Source of the DNA: Microbispora amethystogenes
GTDB lineage: Bacteria > Actinomycetota > Actinomycetes > Streptosporangiales > Streptosporangiaceae
NCBI RefSeq assembly: GCF_016863015.1
Contig: NZ_BOOB01000013.1
Coordinates: 1-64,000 of the forward strand
DNA: 64,000 nt
Direction of reading: 5' to 3'
The translations under genes were made by a program, and so were the position numbers. The notes beneath the pieces were generated by a model. It was not told the DNA's origin. It did no database searches and saw only the letters and a list, made by a program, of their open reading frames with translations. Of this stretch, positions 32,855 through 40,263 are shown piece by piece (within the stretch, counting starts at the first letter, position 1; each line of letters opens with the position of its first letter).

Positions 32855-34419
32855 CCGAGACGGTGCTCGGCGGCCGGTACCGGCTGACCTCCCCCATCGC
32901 CGCGGGCGGGATGGGCGAGGTCTGGCGGGCCGATGACGAGTTGCTGGGCCGGAAGGTGGCGATCAAGCTCCTCGGCCGCCACGTGGCGGGCGACTCGACC
33001 TTCCGCGACCGGTTCCGCTCCGAGGCCCGGATCACCGCCGCCCTGACCGATCACGGCATCGCCCAGGTCTTCGACTACGGCGAGACCGACGACGTGGCCT
33101 ACCTGGTGATGGAGCTGGTGAAGGGTGAGCCGCTGTCGGCGGTCATCGCCCGCAACGGCGCGCTCGGGCCCGAGGTCACGCTCGACGTCGTGGAGCAGAC
33201 GGCCCGGGGCCTGCACGCGGCCCACCGGGCCGGGGTGATCCACCGCGACGTCAAGCCCGGGAACCTGCTCGTCACCGAGACCGGCCAAATCAAGATCACC
33301 GACTTCGGCATCGCCCGCGCGCTGGAGGCCGCGCCGCTGACCGCGACCGGCCTCGTGCTCGGCACCGCCCAGTACGTGAGCCCGGAGCAGGCGTCCGGCG
33401 ACACGCTCACGCCCGCGAGCGACATCTACTCCCTCGGCGTGGTGGCGTACGAGTGCCTGGCGGGCCGTCCGCCGTTCACGGCGGAGACCCCGGTGGCGCT
33501 CGCGCTGCGGCACCTCAACGACACGCCCCCGCCGCTGCCCGGCAACGTGCCCGCACCGGTGGCGGCGCTGGTGATGTCCATGCTGGCCAAGGATCCGGCC
33601 GCGCGGCCGGAGACCGGCCAGCCGCTGGTCGACCTGGTGCGCGGCCTGCGTGGCACCCTCGCGGGCACGGCCGCCTCGACGGCGGTGCTCGGCTCGCTCA
33701 CCGATCCCCAGGGGTTCCCCGCTGCCGGAGGCCACACTCTCGGAGGCGGAATCGGAGGCGGAATCGGCGGAGACGCCGGCGGGACCAGGCCGCTGGGCGC
33801 GGCGCCGAATCCCGGTTCTCCGCACCTCGCACCGGGAGCCGGGTATCCCGGCGTCACCTCCCCGTTCGGCCAGGCGGGCCCGGAGTCCGCGCTGCCCACA
33901 CGTCCGGGCGGGGCGCCCGCGGGCGTCCCCGGAGCCGGAGCCGGAGCCGGGGTCCGGCGGCCGGGCGGCGCCGGCGGGCACGCGGCGGGCGGGCGCAGGC
34001 GACGGCCGGCGGCCCTGATCCTCGCCACGGCCGGCTGCGCGGCCGCGGTCGGCATCGGGGTGCTGGCGTTCACCGCCGCGCGCACCGGCGACACACCGCC
34101 CGACACGGGGGAGACCACCGCGCCCGCGACCTCGCCGTCCGCCTCGCCGACGCCGTCCGAGGCGCCGGCGCGGGAGTCCAGGCCGGCGGCGCCGCCGTCG
34201 CACCGGCCCACGGCCCGCAGGACGTCGGCTGAGCCGACCGCCGTTCCGTCGGCTACCGTAAGCAGGTCGGCACCATCCACCCGGACGCCCGAACCGGAAC
34301 CGTCCCCGACCTCTTCCTCGACCTCGGAACCGACGTCCACCCCGGCCAAGGACACCACCGAGACTCCGCGCCCCACGGAACCCCCGCCCGACACGAACCC
34401 TCCGGCTGAGGGGGAGTGA
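32851..34419 (+). CDS. pknA: PknA-type Ser/Thr protein kinase
   Basis: A 522-residue receptor-like kinase. The kinase domain (about 1-270) has the glycine loop IAAGGMGEVW, Lys39 in VAIKLL, catalytic HRDVKPGN (Asp133), DFGIAR and the APE-like SPEQ. A long Gly/Pro-rich linker follows, then a membrane helix (about 388-408) and a Ser/Thr/Pro-rich outer tail without PASTA domains, which is the PknA pattern. The start is GTG overlapping pbpA. It phosphorylates division proteins in other actinobacteria. A gap of 67 bases separates it from pknB. Confidence 0.93.
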   Translation: MTETVLGGRYRLTSPIAAGGMGEVWRADDELLGRKVAIKLLGRHVAGDSTFRDRFRSEARITAALTDHGIAQVFDYGETDDVAYLVMELVKGEPLSAVIARNGALGPEVTLDVVEQTARGLHAAHRAGVIHRDVKPGNLLVTETGQIKITDFGIARALEAAPLTATGLVLGTAQYVSPEQASGDTLTPASDIYSLGVVAYECLAGRPPFTAETPVALALRHLNDTPPPLPGNVPAPVAALVMSMLAKDPAARPETGQPLVDLVRGLRGTLAGTAASTAVLGSLTDPQGFPAAGGHTLGGGIGGGIGGDAGGTRPLGAAPNPGSPHLAPGAGYPGVTSPFGQAGPESALPTRPGGAPAGVPGAGAGAGVRRPGGAGGHAAGGRRRRPAALILATAGCAAAVGIGVLAFTAARTGDTPPDTGETTAPATSPSASPTPSEAPARESRPAAPPSHRPTARRTSAEPTAVPSATVSRSAPSTRTPEPEPSPTSSSTSEPTSTPAKDTTETPRPTEPPPDTNPPAEGE

Positions 34420-34486
34420 TGAGGAAAAAGGTCGATGATGGACACCGGCGGCACCCCACGATGAACGGCAAGGGACTGTGCAGGAA

Positions 34487-36346
34487 ATGACTCAGCCACG
34501 ACTACTCGGCGGACGCTACGAGCTCGACGGCGTCGTGGGGCGTGGCGGCATGGCCGAGGTCTACCGCGCCCGGGACATCCGGCTGGACCGTGTCGTCGCC
34601 ATCAAGACGCTCCGCTCCGATCTCGCCAGGGACCACACGTTCCAGGCGCGCTTCCGGCGCGAGGCGCAGTCGGCCGCCTCGCTGAACCACCCGTCGATCA
34701 TCGCCGTGTACGACACCGGCGAGGACATGATGGACAACACGCCCGTGCCGTACATCGTCATGGAGTTCGTCGACGGGCGGACGCTGCGTGACGTGCTGCG
34801 CGCCGACCGGCGGCTGATGCCCGAGCGGGCCGCGGAGCTCGTCGACGGCATCCTGCGGGCACTCGACTACAGCCACCGGGGCGGCATCGTCCACCGGGAC
34901 ATCAAACCGGCCAACATCATGTTGACGCTCAACGGCGAGGTCAAGGTCATGGACTTCGGCATCGCCCGGGCCATGGCCGACTCCGCGGCCACGATGACCC
35001 AGACCGCGCAGGTGATCGGCACCGCGCAGTACCTCTCCCCCGAGCAGGCCCGCGGCGAGCGCGTCGACGCCCGCAGCGACATCTACTCGACCGGCTGCGT
35101 GCTGTACGAGCTGCTCACCGGCCAGCCGCCCTTCACCGGCGACTCCCCCGTCGCCATCGCCTACCAGCACGTGCGGGAGGACCCGATCCCGCCGTCGCGG
35201 ATCGACCCCGAGATCCCGCAGTGGGCCGACGCGATCGTGCTGAAGGCCATGGCCAAGGACCCGGTCCACCGCTACCAGAGCGCCACCGAGATGCGCGGCG
35301 ACATCCAGCGGGCCCTCTCCGGCATGCCCGTCGACCCGCAGACCATGGCGATGGCCAACCAGCAGTACAACTCGTACGGCGCGCCGGACCGCACCCGGAC
35401 CATGACCACGGCGGGCGCCGCCGCCCAGGGCACCCGCGCGATCCCCCAGTACGACTACGGCCCCGAGGAACGCGGCGGACGGTACGACGGACGGCGGCGC
35501 GGGGGCGGCGGCAACACCGCGCTGAAGACGGCCGCGTGGATCCTGATCCCCCTCCTGGTCATCGGCGCGATGATCGCGGTCGGCTACACCTTCCTGGGCG
35601 GCGGCGGCTCGTCCACGGCCGACAAGGTCGCCATCCCGCAGGTGACCAACCAGACGAAGGCCGCGGCCAAGCAGGCGCTGGAGGCGAAGGGCTTCAAGGT
35701 CCAGTTCGCGCCCGAGGAGTTCAACGCCGACGTGCCCAAGGGCTCCGTCATCAGCACCGAGCCCGCCGAGGGCGAGGAGGCCGACCCCGGCTCCACGGTC
35801 ACCGTCGTCGTGTCGAAGGGCGAGGAGAAGATCTCCATCCCCGACGTGACCGGCCTGGCGCCGGACGAGGCCCGGGCGAAGCTCGTGGAGATGGGCCTCA
35901 AGGCCAGCGTCGTGGCGAAGGTCTCCAGGCAGCCGCAGGGCAAGGTGTTCGAGACCGACCCGAAGGCGGGCGAGGAGGTCGAGAAGGGCTCCCTCGTCAA
36001 GCTGTACGTGCCCAAGGAGATGACGGAGGTGCCGAGCGTCGTCGGCCTCACGCTGGCGGACGCCACGAAGGCGATCAAGGGCGCCGGCTTCAGGGTCAAG
36101 ACGACGGAGCGGCCGAGCGACGTGGTGCCGCAGGGCAACGTGATCGACCAGTCGCCGCAGGCGGGCACCAAGCTGAACCCCGACACCACGATCACGCTGA
36201 CGGTCTCCAGCGGGCCGGAGCAGACGCAGGAGCCGCCCCCGCCGCCCGTGGACGACACACCGACGGGCGATCCGACCGGCGGCGGTGACGGCGGCGACGG
36301 CGGCGTCGACCTCGGGGACGGCGGCGACCCCTTCGGCAACGGCTGA
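34487..36346 (+). CDS. pknB: PknB, PASTA-domain Ser/Thr kinase
   Basis: A 619-residue kinase regulating cell-wall synthesis. The kinase domain (about 1-275) has VGRGGMAEVY, Lys40 in VVAIKTL, HRDIKPAN (Asp138) and DFGIARA, with Thr residues in the activation loop (TMTQTAQVIGTAQYL). A membrane helix at about 345-367 leads to three PASTA domains (about 375-580) that bind muropeptides or lipid II, one fewer than the four of mycobacterial PknB. It ends in a Gly/Asp tail. The ATG at 34487 is preferred because TQPRLLGGRYEL matches the family start; the GTG at 34478 is an alternative. A strong terminator follows. Confidence 0.95.
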   Translation: MTQPRLLGGRYELDGVVGRGGMAEVYRARDIRLDRVVAIKTLRSDLARDHTFQARFRREAQSAASLNHPSIIAVYDTGEDMMDNTPVPYIVMEFVDGRTLRDVLRADRRLMPERAAELVDGILRALDYSHRGGIVHRDIKPANIMLTLNGEVKVMDFGIARAMADSAATMTQTAQVIGTAQYLSPEQARGERVDARSDIYSTGCVLYELLTGQPPFTGDSPVAIAYQHVREDPIPPSRIDPEIPQWADAIVLKAMAKDPVHRYQSATEMRGDIQRALSGMPVDPQTMAMANQQYNSYGAPDRTRTMTTAGAAAQGTRAIPQYDYGPEERGGRYDGRRRGGGGNTALKTAAWILIPLLVIGAMIAVGYTFLGGGGSSTADKVAIPQVTNQTKAAAKQALEAKGFKVQFAPEEFNADVPKGSVISTEPAEGEEADPGSTVTVVVSKGEEKISIPDVTGLAPDEARAKLVEMGLKASVVAKVSRQPQGKVFETDPKAGEEVEKGSLVKLYVPKEMTEVPSVVGLTLADATKAIKGAGFRVKTTERPSDVVPQGNVIDQSPQAGTKLNPDTTITLTVSSGPEQTQEPPPPPVDDTPTGDPTGGGDGGDGGVDLGDGGDPFGNG

Positions 36347-36362
36347 GCCCGGAGACGCGAGA

Positions 36363-36399
36363 AGGGCTTCCGCCACTCGGGGGCAATGGCGGAAGCCCT
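36363..36399. terminator. Bidirectional terminator between pknB and trpG
   Basis: A perfect 13-bp inverted repeat (36363-36375 with 36387-36399) around an 11-base loop lies between two convergent genes. It starts 17 bases after the pknB stop and can serve both strands; CACTTTGG follows on the plus side. Confidence 0.85.
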
Positions 36400-36431
36400 C
36401 ACTTTGGTAGTCGTAACAAGAGCGGAAAGCG

Positions 36432-37034
36432 TTACACGATCCGCGCGAGCCAGTTTCCGAGCAGCCGGTGGCCGTGTTCGGACACGACCGACTCGGGATG
36501 GAACTGGACGCCCTCGACGGGGGCGGCACGGTGGCGCAGGCCCATGATGACGCCGTCGGGGGTGGTGGCGGTGACCTCCAGCACGTCCGGCACGGTCCCC
36601 GGGACCACGGCGAGCGAGTGATAACGCGTCATCGTCACCGGTGAGGGGATCTCCGCGAAGACCCCCCGCCCGTCGTGCCGGACCGGGCTGGTCCTGCCGT
36701 GCATCAACTCGGGTGCGCGGCTGACCACCGCGCCGTACGCGACGGCGATGGCCTGGTGGCCGAGGCAGACGCCCAGCAGCGGCAGGCCGCGTCCGGCGCA
36801 GTGCCGTACGAGGGGGACGGACACGCCGGCCTCCTCGGGCGTGCCGGGGCCCGGCGACACGAGCACCCCGTCGAAGCCGTCGGCGTCGCCCACCACGACC
36901 CGGTCGCGCGGCCGCACGTCGCAGTCCGCGCCGAGACCGCGCAGGTACTGCACGATCGTGTGGACGAAGCTGTCGTGGTTGTCGACGACCAGCACCCGCG
37001 GCGGCGCCCTGTGCTGTGTTTCCCTCTGCACCAT
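36432..37034 (-). CDS. trpG: Class I glutamine amidotransferase, TrpG/PabA type
   Basis: The glutaminase subunit of anthranilate or aminodeoxychorismate synthase; it feeds ammonia to chorismate. The 200-residue product shows VLVVDNHDSFVHTIVQYL, VLVSPGPGTP, nucleophile Cys90 in LLGVCLGHQA, and the VQFHPES His-Glu pair. The large subunit is not nearby, so TrpG and PabA roles cannot be separated. It is conserved next to pknB in actinobacteria and is convergent here. Divergent crgA lies 224 bases away. Confidence 0.93.
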   Translation of the reverse strand: MVQRETQHRAPPRVLVVDNHDSFVHTIVQYLRGLGADCDVRPRDRVVVGDADGFDGVLVSPGPGTPEEAGVSVPLVRHCAGRGLPLLGVCLGHQAIAVAYGAVVSRAPELMHGRTSPVRHDGRGVFAEIPSPVTMTRYHSLAVVPGTVPDVLEVTATTPDGVIMGLRHRAAPVEGVQFHPESVVSEHGHRLLGNWLARIV

Positions 37035-37258
37035 GTTTCCCGCTGCGCCATGTTCCCCGCTGTTTCCGGCCGCGCCATCGGCTCGTTCGGCGTTCCCGGG
37101 TGTGGAGAAATCGGACTTTCAGCGTAAGGCAATACCGTACGGGGATCGCCCCGGCGGGCCCGCGCCGACTATCCTTGCTCGGGACTTCGCCGCCACGGCG
37201 GCTACGCTATTGACACCAGCCCGCACGACCGCGCGGGTACCCACCAGGAGACGCTCCC

Positions 37259-37504
37259 GTGCCCAAGTCGAAGATTCGCAAGAAGCCCGTCTACACGCCG
37301 CCGCAGAAGACGCAGACGGTGAAGGTCAGCCCCCGCTGGCTCGCCCCTCTGATGGTGGCCTGCTGGATCGTCGGCATCGTCTGGATCGCGGTCTACTACA
37401 TCGCGCCGACCGTTCCCGGTATCTCCGCGCTGGCCAACTGGAACCTGCTGATCGGGTTCGGGCTCATCATCCTGGGTGTCGTGCTGTCCACCAAGTGGCG
37501 TTAG
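37259..37504 (+). CDS. crgA: CrgA, division regulator
   Basis: An 81-residue membrane protein that coordinates FtsZ-ring and septal factors in actinobacteria. The basic start PKSKIRKKPVYTPPQ is followed by two membrane helices (about 29-48 and 59-78) separated by YYIAPTVPGISALANWN, a family signature. The start is GTG at 37259. It ends just before a cluster of DnaA-box-like sequences. It is a single gene, divergent from trpG. Confidence 0.95.
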   Translation: MPKSKIRKKPVYTPPQKTQTVKVSPRWLAPLMVACWIVGIVWIAVYYIAPTVPGISALANWNLLIGFGLIILGVVLSTKWR

Positions 37505-37516
37505 CCGTTTGAGATT

Positions 37517-37550
37517 TTTTCCACAGTCTTTGTCCACAGGCTGTGGGTAA
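37517..37550. promoter_or_regulatory. Cluster of three DnaA-box-like 9-mers
   Basis: In the gap between convergent crgA and the rhomboid gene lie TTTTCCACA (37517-37525), TTGTCCACA (37530-37538, the strong actinomycete DnaA box) and, on the minus strand, TTACCCACA (37542-37550). Three boxes in 34 bases are far above chance in GC-rich DNA. This may titrate DnaA or be a secondary binding site; it is too small to be the main origin. Confidence 0.55.
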
Positions 37551-37615
37551 AGTGCGACGCGCGGTCGATCCGCCGGGCCCGCCTCCGTACGGCGAGGCCC
37601 GGCCGGCCGCTTGAA

Positions 37616-38482
37616 TCAGGTGCGGATGCCTACGGGAGGAAACCCGTACGGCGGAAGCGTCGTGACCAGCAGGACCAGCGCCACCAGCACGACGGCGGCG
37701 ACGCCGACCTGGACGAGGACACGGTTGCCGCGGGGCGCGTAGACGAAGCCCGCCGCGACCAGGGCGCCGATCACCAGCCCGCCGAGGTGCCCCTGCCAGC
37801 TGATGCCGGGCACGACGAACGTGAGCACCACGTTGATCCCGATCAGCCACAGGACGCCCCGGGCGTCGTACCCGAGCTTGCGGGAGACCACGAACAGCGC
37901 GGCGAACAGGCCGTAGATGGCTCCGGACGCGCCGACCGCCACGGTGCCGAAGAGATAGATGGCGACCGAGCCGCCGAGCGCCGACAGCAGGTAGAGCGCC
38001 GCGAAGCGGGCCGAGCCGAGCCTGCGCTCCAGTTCGGGGCCGATGACGTACAGCGCCCACATGTTGAACAGGATGTGCCAGAAGGACGGCGGCGGCGAGT
38101 GCAGGAAGGCGCCGGTGATCAGGCGCCACCAGTCGCCCCGGTAGACGCCCAGCGAGTACATGGCGAACCGCTGGAGGACCTCGTCCTGGTTCACGACCTC
38201 GGCCGCGTACGCGAGCACGTTGAGGGCGAGCAGCGCCCAGGTGACGCGGGGCGCGGCGACGACGGCACCGCCGAAGGTCGTGCGGGCCTGCCGCACCTCG
38301 CGGTTGCCCTCCTGGACGCATTCGGGGCACTGGTGGCCGACCGCCGCCTCACGCATGCAGTCGGGGCAGATCGGGCGCGCGCAGCGCTGGCAGCGGACGT
38401 AGGTCTCGCGCTCGGGGTGCCGGTAGCAGGTGGGTACGGCTTGCGCCCCCGGCTGCGGGGGCGGCGGAGGCTGGGAGGTCAT
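37616..38482 (-). CDS. Rhomboid-family intramembrane serine protease
   Basis: A 288-residue protease that cleaves membrane helices. The Pro-rich start is followed by a zinc-binding region with Cys and His pairs (TCYRHPERETYVRCQRC, CPDCMREAAVGHQCPEC). Six or seven helices follow. The catalytic dyad is Ser186 in VGASGAIYGL and His232 in WQGHLGGLVIGA; HILFNMWALYVIGPELE is the L1 signature. The start is ATG 38480-38482. The gene is conserved between crgA and ppiA in actinobacteria. Substrates are unknown. Confidence 0.93.
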   Translation of the reverse strand: MTSQPPPPPQPGAQAVPTCYRHPERETYVRCQRCARPICPDCMREAAVGHQCPECVQEGNREVRQARTTFGGAVVAAPRVTWALLALNVLAYAAEVVNQDEVLQRFAMYSLGVYRGDWWRLITGAFLHSPPPSFWHILFNMWALYVIGPELERRLGSARFAALYLLSALGGSVAIYLFGTVAVGASGAIYGLFAALFVVSRKLGYDARGVLWLIGINVVLTFVVPGISWQGHLGGLVIGALVAAGFVYAPRGNRVLVQVGVAAVVLVALVLLVTTLPPYGFPPVGIRT

Positions 38483-38546
38483 GGAATCCTTCCTGGGCGG
38501 GGCCCGGTGCGGGCACATCCACGACAGCCAGCCTATAAGCCGGAAA

Positions 38547-38580
38547 CGCCCCGGCCGCGCGCGTTCGCGCGGCCGGGGCG
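38547..38580 (-). terminator. 15-bp perfect hairpin downstream of ppiA
   Basis: CGCCCCGGCCGCGCG (38547-38561) and its reverse complement (38566-38580) pair around a 4-base loop. It lies between ppiA and the rhomboid gene on the minus strand and probably ends ppiA transcripts. Confidence 0.75.
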
Positions 38581-38626
38581 CCGTGATCGCCGGGCGCTGT
38601 GATCACCAAGCTTGATCACCAGCTGC

Positions 38627-38673
38627 GGTCACCAGTTGTGGTCACCAGTTGTGGTCACCAGTTGTGGTCACCA
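38627..38673. repeat. 13-bp tandem repeat after ppiA
   Basis: Three exact units of GGTCACCAGTTGT (38627-38639, 38640-38652, 38653-38665) plus a partial fourth, with degenerate TGATCACCA copies upstream from about 38600. It is non-coding, between the ppiA stop and its terminator hairpin. It could be an iteron-like protein site or a slippage product. Confidence 0.85.
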
Positions 38674-38696
38674 AGCGCCGTACGCGCCGGAGGGCG

Positions 38697-39227
38697 TCAG
38701 GACCGCTCGATGGTGACCTCTTCGAGGACCACGTCGTTGACGGGCCGGTCGCCCCGGGCGGTGGGGGTCTTGGCGATCGCGTCGACCACCTCGGTGCCCT
38801 CGATCACCTCGCCGAAGATCGTGTGCCCCTGGTTGAGGTGCGGCGTCGGCGAGACGGTGATGAAGAACTGCGACCCGTTGGTGCCCTTGCCGAACCGCTT
38901 GCCGGCGTTCGCCATGGCGAGCAGGTAGGGCCGGTTGAACTGGTTCTCCGGGTGGATCTCGTCGTCGAAGCTGTATCCCGGGCCGCCGACGCCCTGCCCG
39001 AGCGGGTCGCCGCCCTGGATCATGAAGCCGTTGATCACCCGGTGGAAGATGGTGCCGTCGTACAGCTTGGCGGTCGTCTTCTCGCCGGTCTCGGGGTGGG
39101 TCCACTCACGGGAGCCCTCGGCGAGTTCGACGAAGTTGCGCACCGTCTTCGGCGCCTTGTTGGGGAAGAGCCGGACCCGGATCGTGCCGTGGTTCGTGCG
39201 CAGGTTCGCGATGAGGTTGTCAGCCAC
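38697..39227 (-). CDS. ppiA: Cyclophilin-type peptidyl-prolyl isomerase
   Basis: Cytosolic proline isomerase of 176 residues. The active site includes FHRVINGFMIQGGDP (catalytic Arg), QFFITVSPTPHLNQGHTIFGEV and the GTNGSQFFI signature. There is no signal peptide. Its position at the end of the growth cluster matches mycobacterial ppiA. It is divergent from the membrane-anchored protein at 39.4 kb. Confidence 0.95.
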   Translation of the reverse strand: MADNLIANLRTNHGTIRVRLFPNKAPKTVRNFVELAEGSREWTHPETGEKTTAKLYDGTIFHRVINGFMIQGGDPLGQGVGGPGYSFDDEIHPENQFNRPYLLAMANAGKRFGKGTNGSQFFITVSPTPHLNQGHTIFGEVIEGTEVVDAIAKTPTARGDRPVNDVVLEEVTIERS

Positions 39228-39366
39228 GAGGGCCGCCCCCTTTGGTTGCTCGTGTTAGTTGTCCGGATCACAGGGTATCGAGCATGCCTTCAAGCACCGC
39301 CCGTGATTGAGCCCCGGCCATCCGGGAAGGGGACGTTCCGGGGCCCTGTCGATTGGGGAGGTTGAT

Positions 39367-39867
39367 GTGTCCCTGTCAATGAGAAAGCGCCGTGCCGAAG
39401 TGGTCATCCCGCAGACGTGGCTGAACAGGGTGAGAGAGCAGGCCATGAAAGCCGGTGGCCGGGTGAGCCCGATGGCGGAGAACGCCAGGGATCTCGCCAC
39501 GCACCGGATCGAGGACGCCAGAGTCTGGGCGGCGCCGAAGCTCGACCAGGCCGCGCAGTCGGTCGAGGAGCAGATCGCTCCGATCGTCAGCGCGTTCCTG
39601 AGCGAGTTGGCCCGCCGGATCGAGGTGTCGACCGGCACCCGGCGCACCCGGCGGCGCTGGCCCGTCGTCGCGCTGCTCAGCGGTGTCGCGATCGGCGCGG
39701 CCGGTGTGGCGATGTACCGCAACAACGCCCAGAAGTGGGCCGAGACGATGCGGGACAGTGTGCGGCACACGGGTGCCGACGCCGGCAGGTGGGTCGGGGA
39801 CAAGGCCGAGGAGGTCGGGGAGAAGGCCGACAAGGCCGCCGACGAGATCTCGGGAAAGATGTCCTGA
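39367..39867 (+). CDS. Alanine-rich membrane-anchored protein, DUF5324-like
   Basis: A 166-residue protein of unknown role. The start is GTG at 39367 with GGGGAGG six bases upstream. A charged helical N-terminal region (about 10-85, with ARDLATHRIEDARVWAAPKLDQAAQ) precedes one membrane helix (WPVVALLSGVAIGAAGVAMY). The C-terminal amphipathic repeats (WVGDKAEEVGEKADKAADEI) suggest coiled coil. A similar protein is found near ppiA in Streptomyces (DUF5324, from memory). It is followed by an 11-bp hairpin. Confidence 0.75.
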   Translation: MSLSMRKRRAEVVIPQTWLNRVREQAMKAGGRVSPMAENARDLATHRIEDARVWAAPKLDQAAQSVEEQIAPIVSAFLSELARRIEVSTGTRRTRRRWPVVALLSGVAIGAAGVAMYRNNAQKWAETMRDSVRHTGADAGRWVGDKAEEVGEKADKAADEISGKMS

Positions 39868-39952
39868 ATCCACCAGGCATCGCGCGGCCTCGGCGCCGCG
39901 CACGGCCCGCCCGGGTACGCGTCGAGCGACGGGTCGGGCCAGGCCACTCGAT

Positions 39953-39979
39953 ACGGCCGGCGTCCTCCACGCCGGCCGT
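39953..39979 (+). terminator. 11-bp hairpin after the 39367 gene
   Basis: ACGGCCGGCGT and ACGCCGGCCGT (39953-39963, 39969-39979) pair around CCTCC. The rest of the non-coding stretch 39868-40210 holds a purine-rich region and the 45-bp repeat; I see no gene in it. Confidence 0.6.
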
Positions 39980-40133
39980 TCGCGTGTCCGGGCCACTGTC
40001 CGAAGCCCCGCCGGGCCGCTTCCGTCGCCGGTGGCGGCCCGACGGGCTGTCCATCAACGTCCACCGGGGTGGAGGGAGCGGAGCGGAAGGGAGCGAGGAC
40101 CGCAGCGAAGGCCCAGCGAAGCGGGCTTCGCGA

Positions 40134-40263
40134 GGACCGGAGGTTCCTTCCGGCGCAGTGACCGACTAGGCCAAAGAAGGACCGGAGGTTCCTTCCGGCG
40201 CAGTGACCGACTAGGCCAAAGAAGGACCGGGGGTTCCTTCCGGCGCAGTGACCGGCCCGGCCA
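40134..40263. repeat. 45-bp tandem repeat at helicase 3' end
   Basis: Three units start at 40134, 40179 and 40224. The first two are nearly identical over 45 bases and the third diverges at its end. Each holds a near-palindrome CCGGAGG-TTC-CTTCCGG. The minus-strand helicase gene stops inside the third unit (TAG at 40211-40213), so the repeat supplies its last residues and stop. There are no unique spacers, so it is not a CRISPR array. Confidence 0.9.

Noticed and set aside
37517..37550. Main replication origin
   Set aside because: Only three boxes in 34 bases; an actinobacterial oriC has many boxes between dnaA and dnaN, neither of which is in the window.
40134..40263. Possible CRISPR array
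   Set aside because: Units adjoin directly with no unique spacers, number only three and no cas genes are present.
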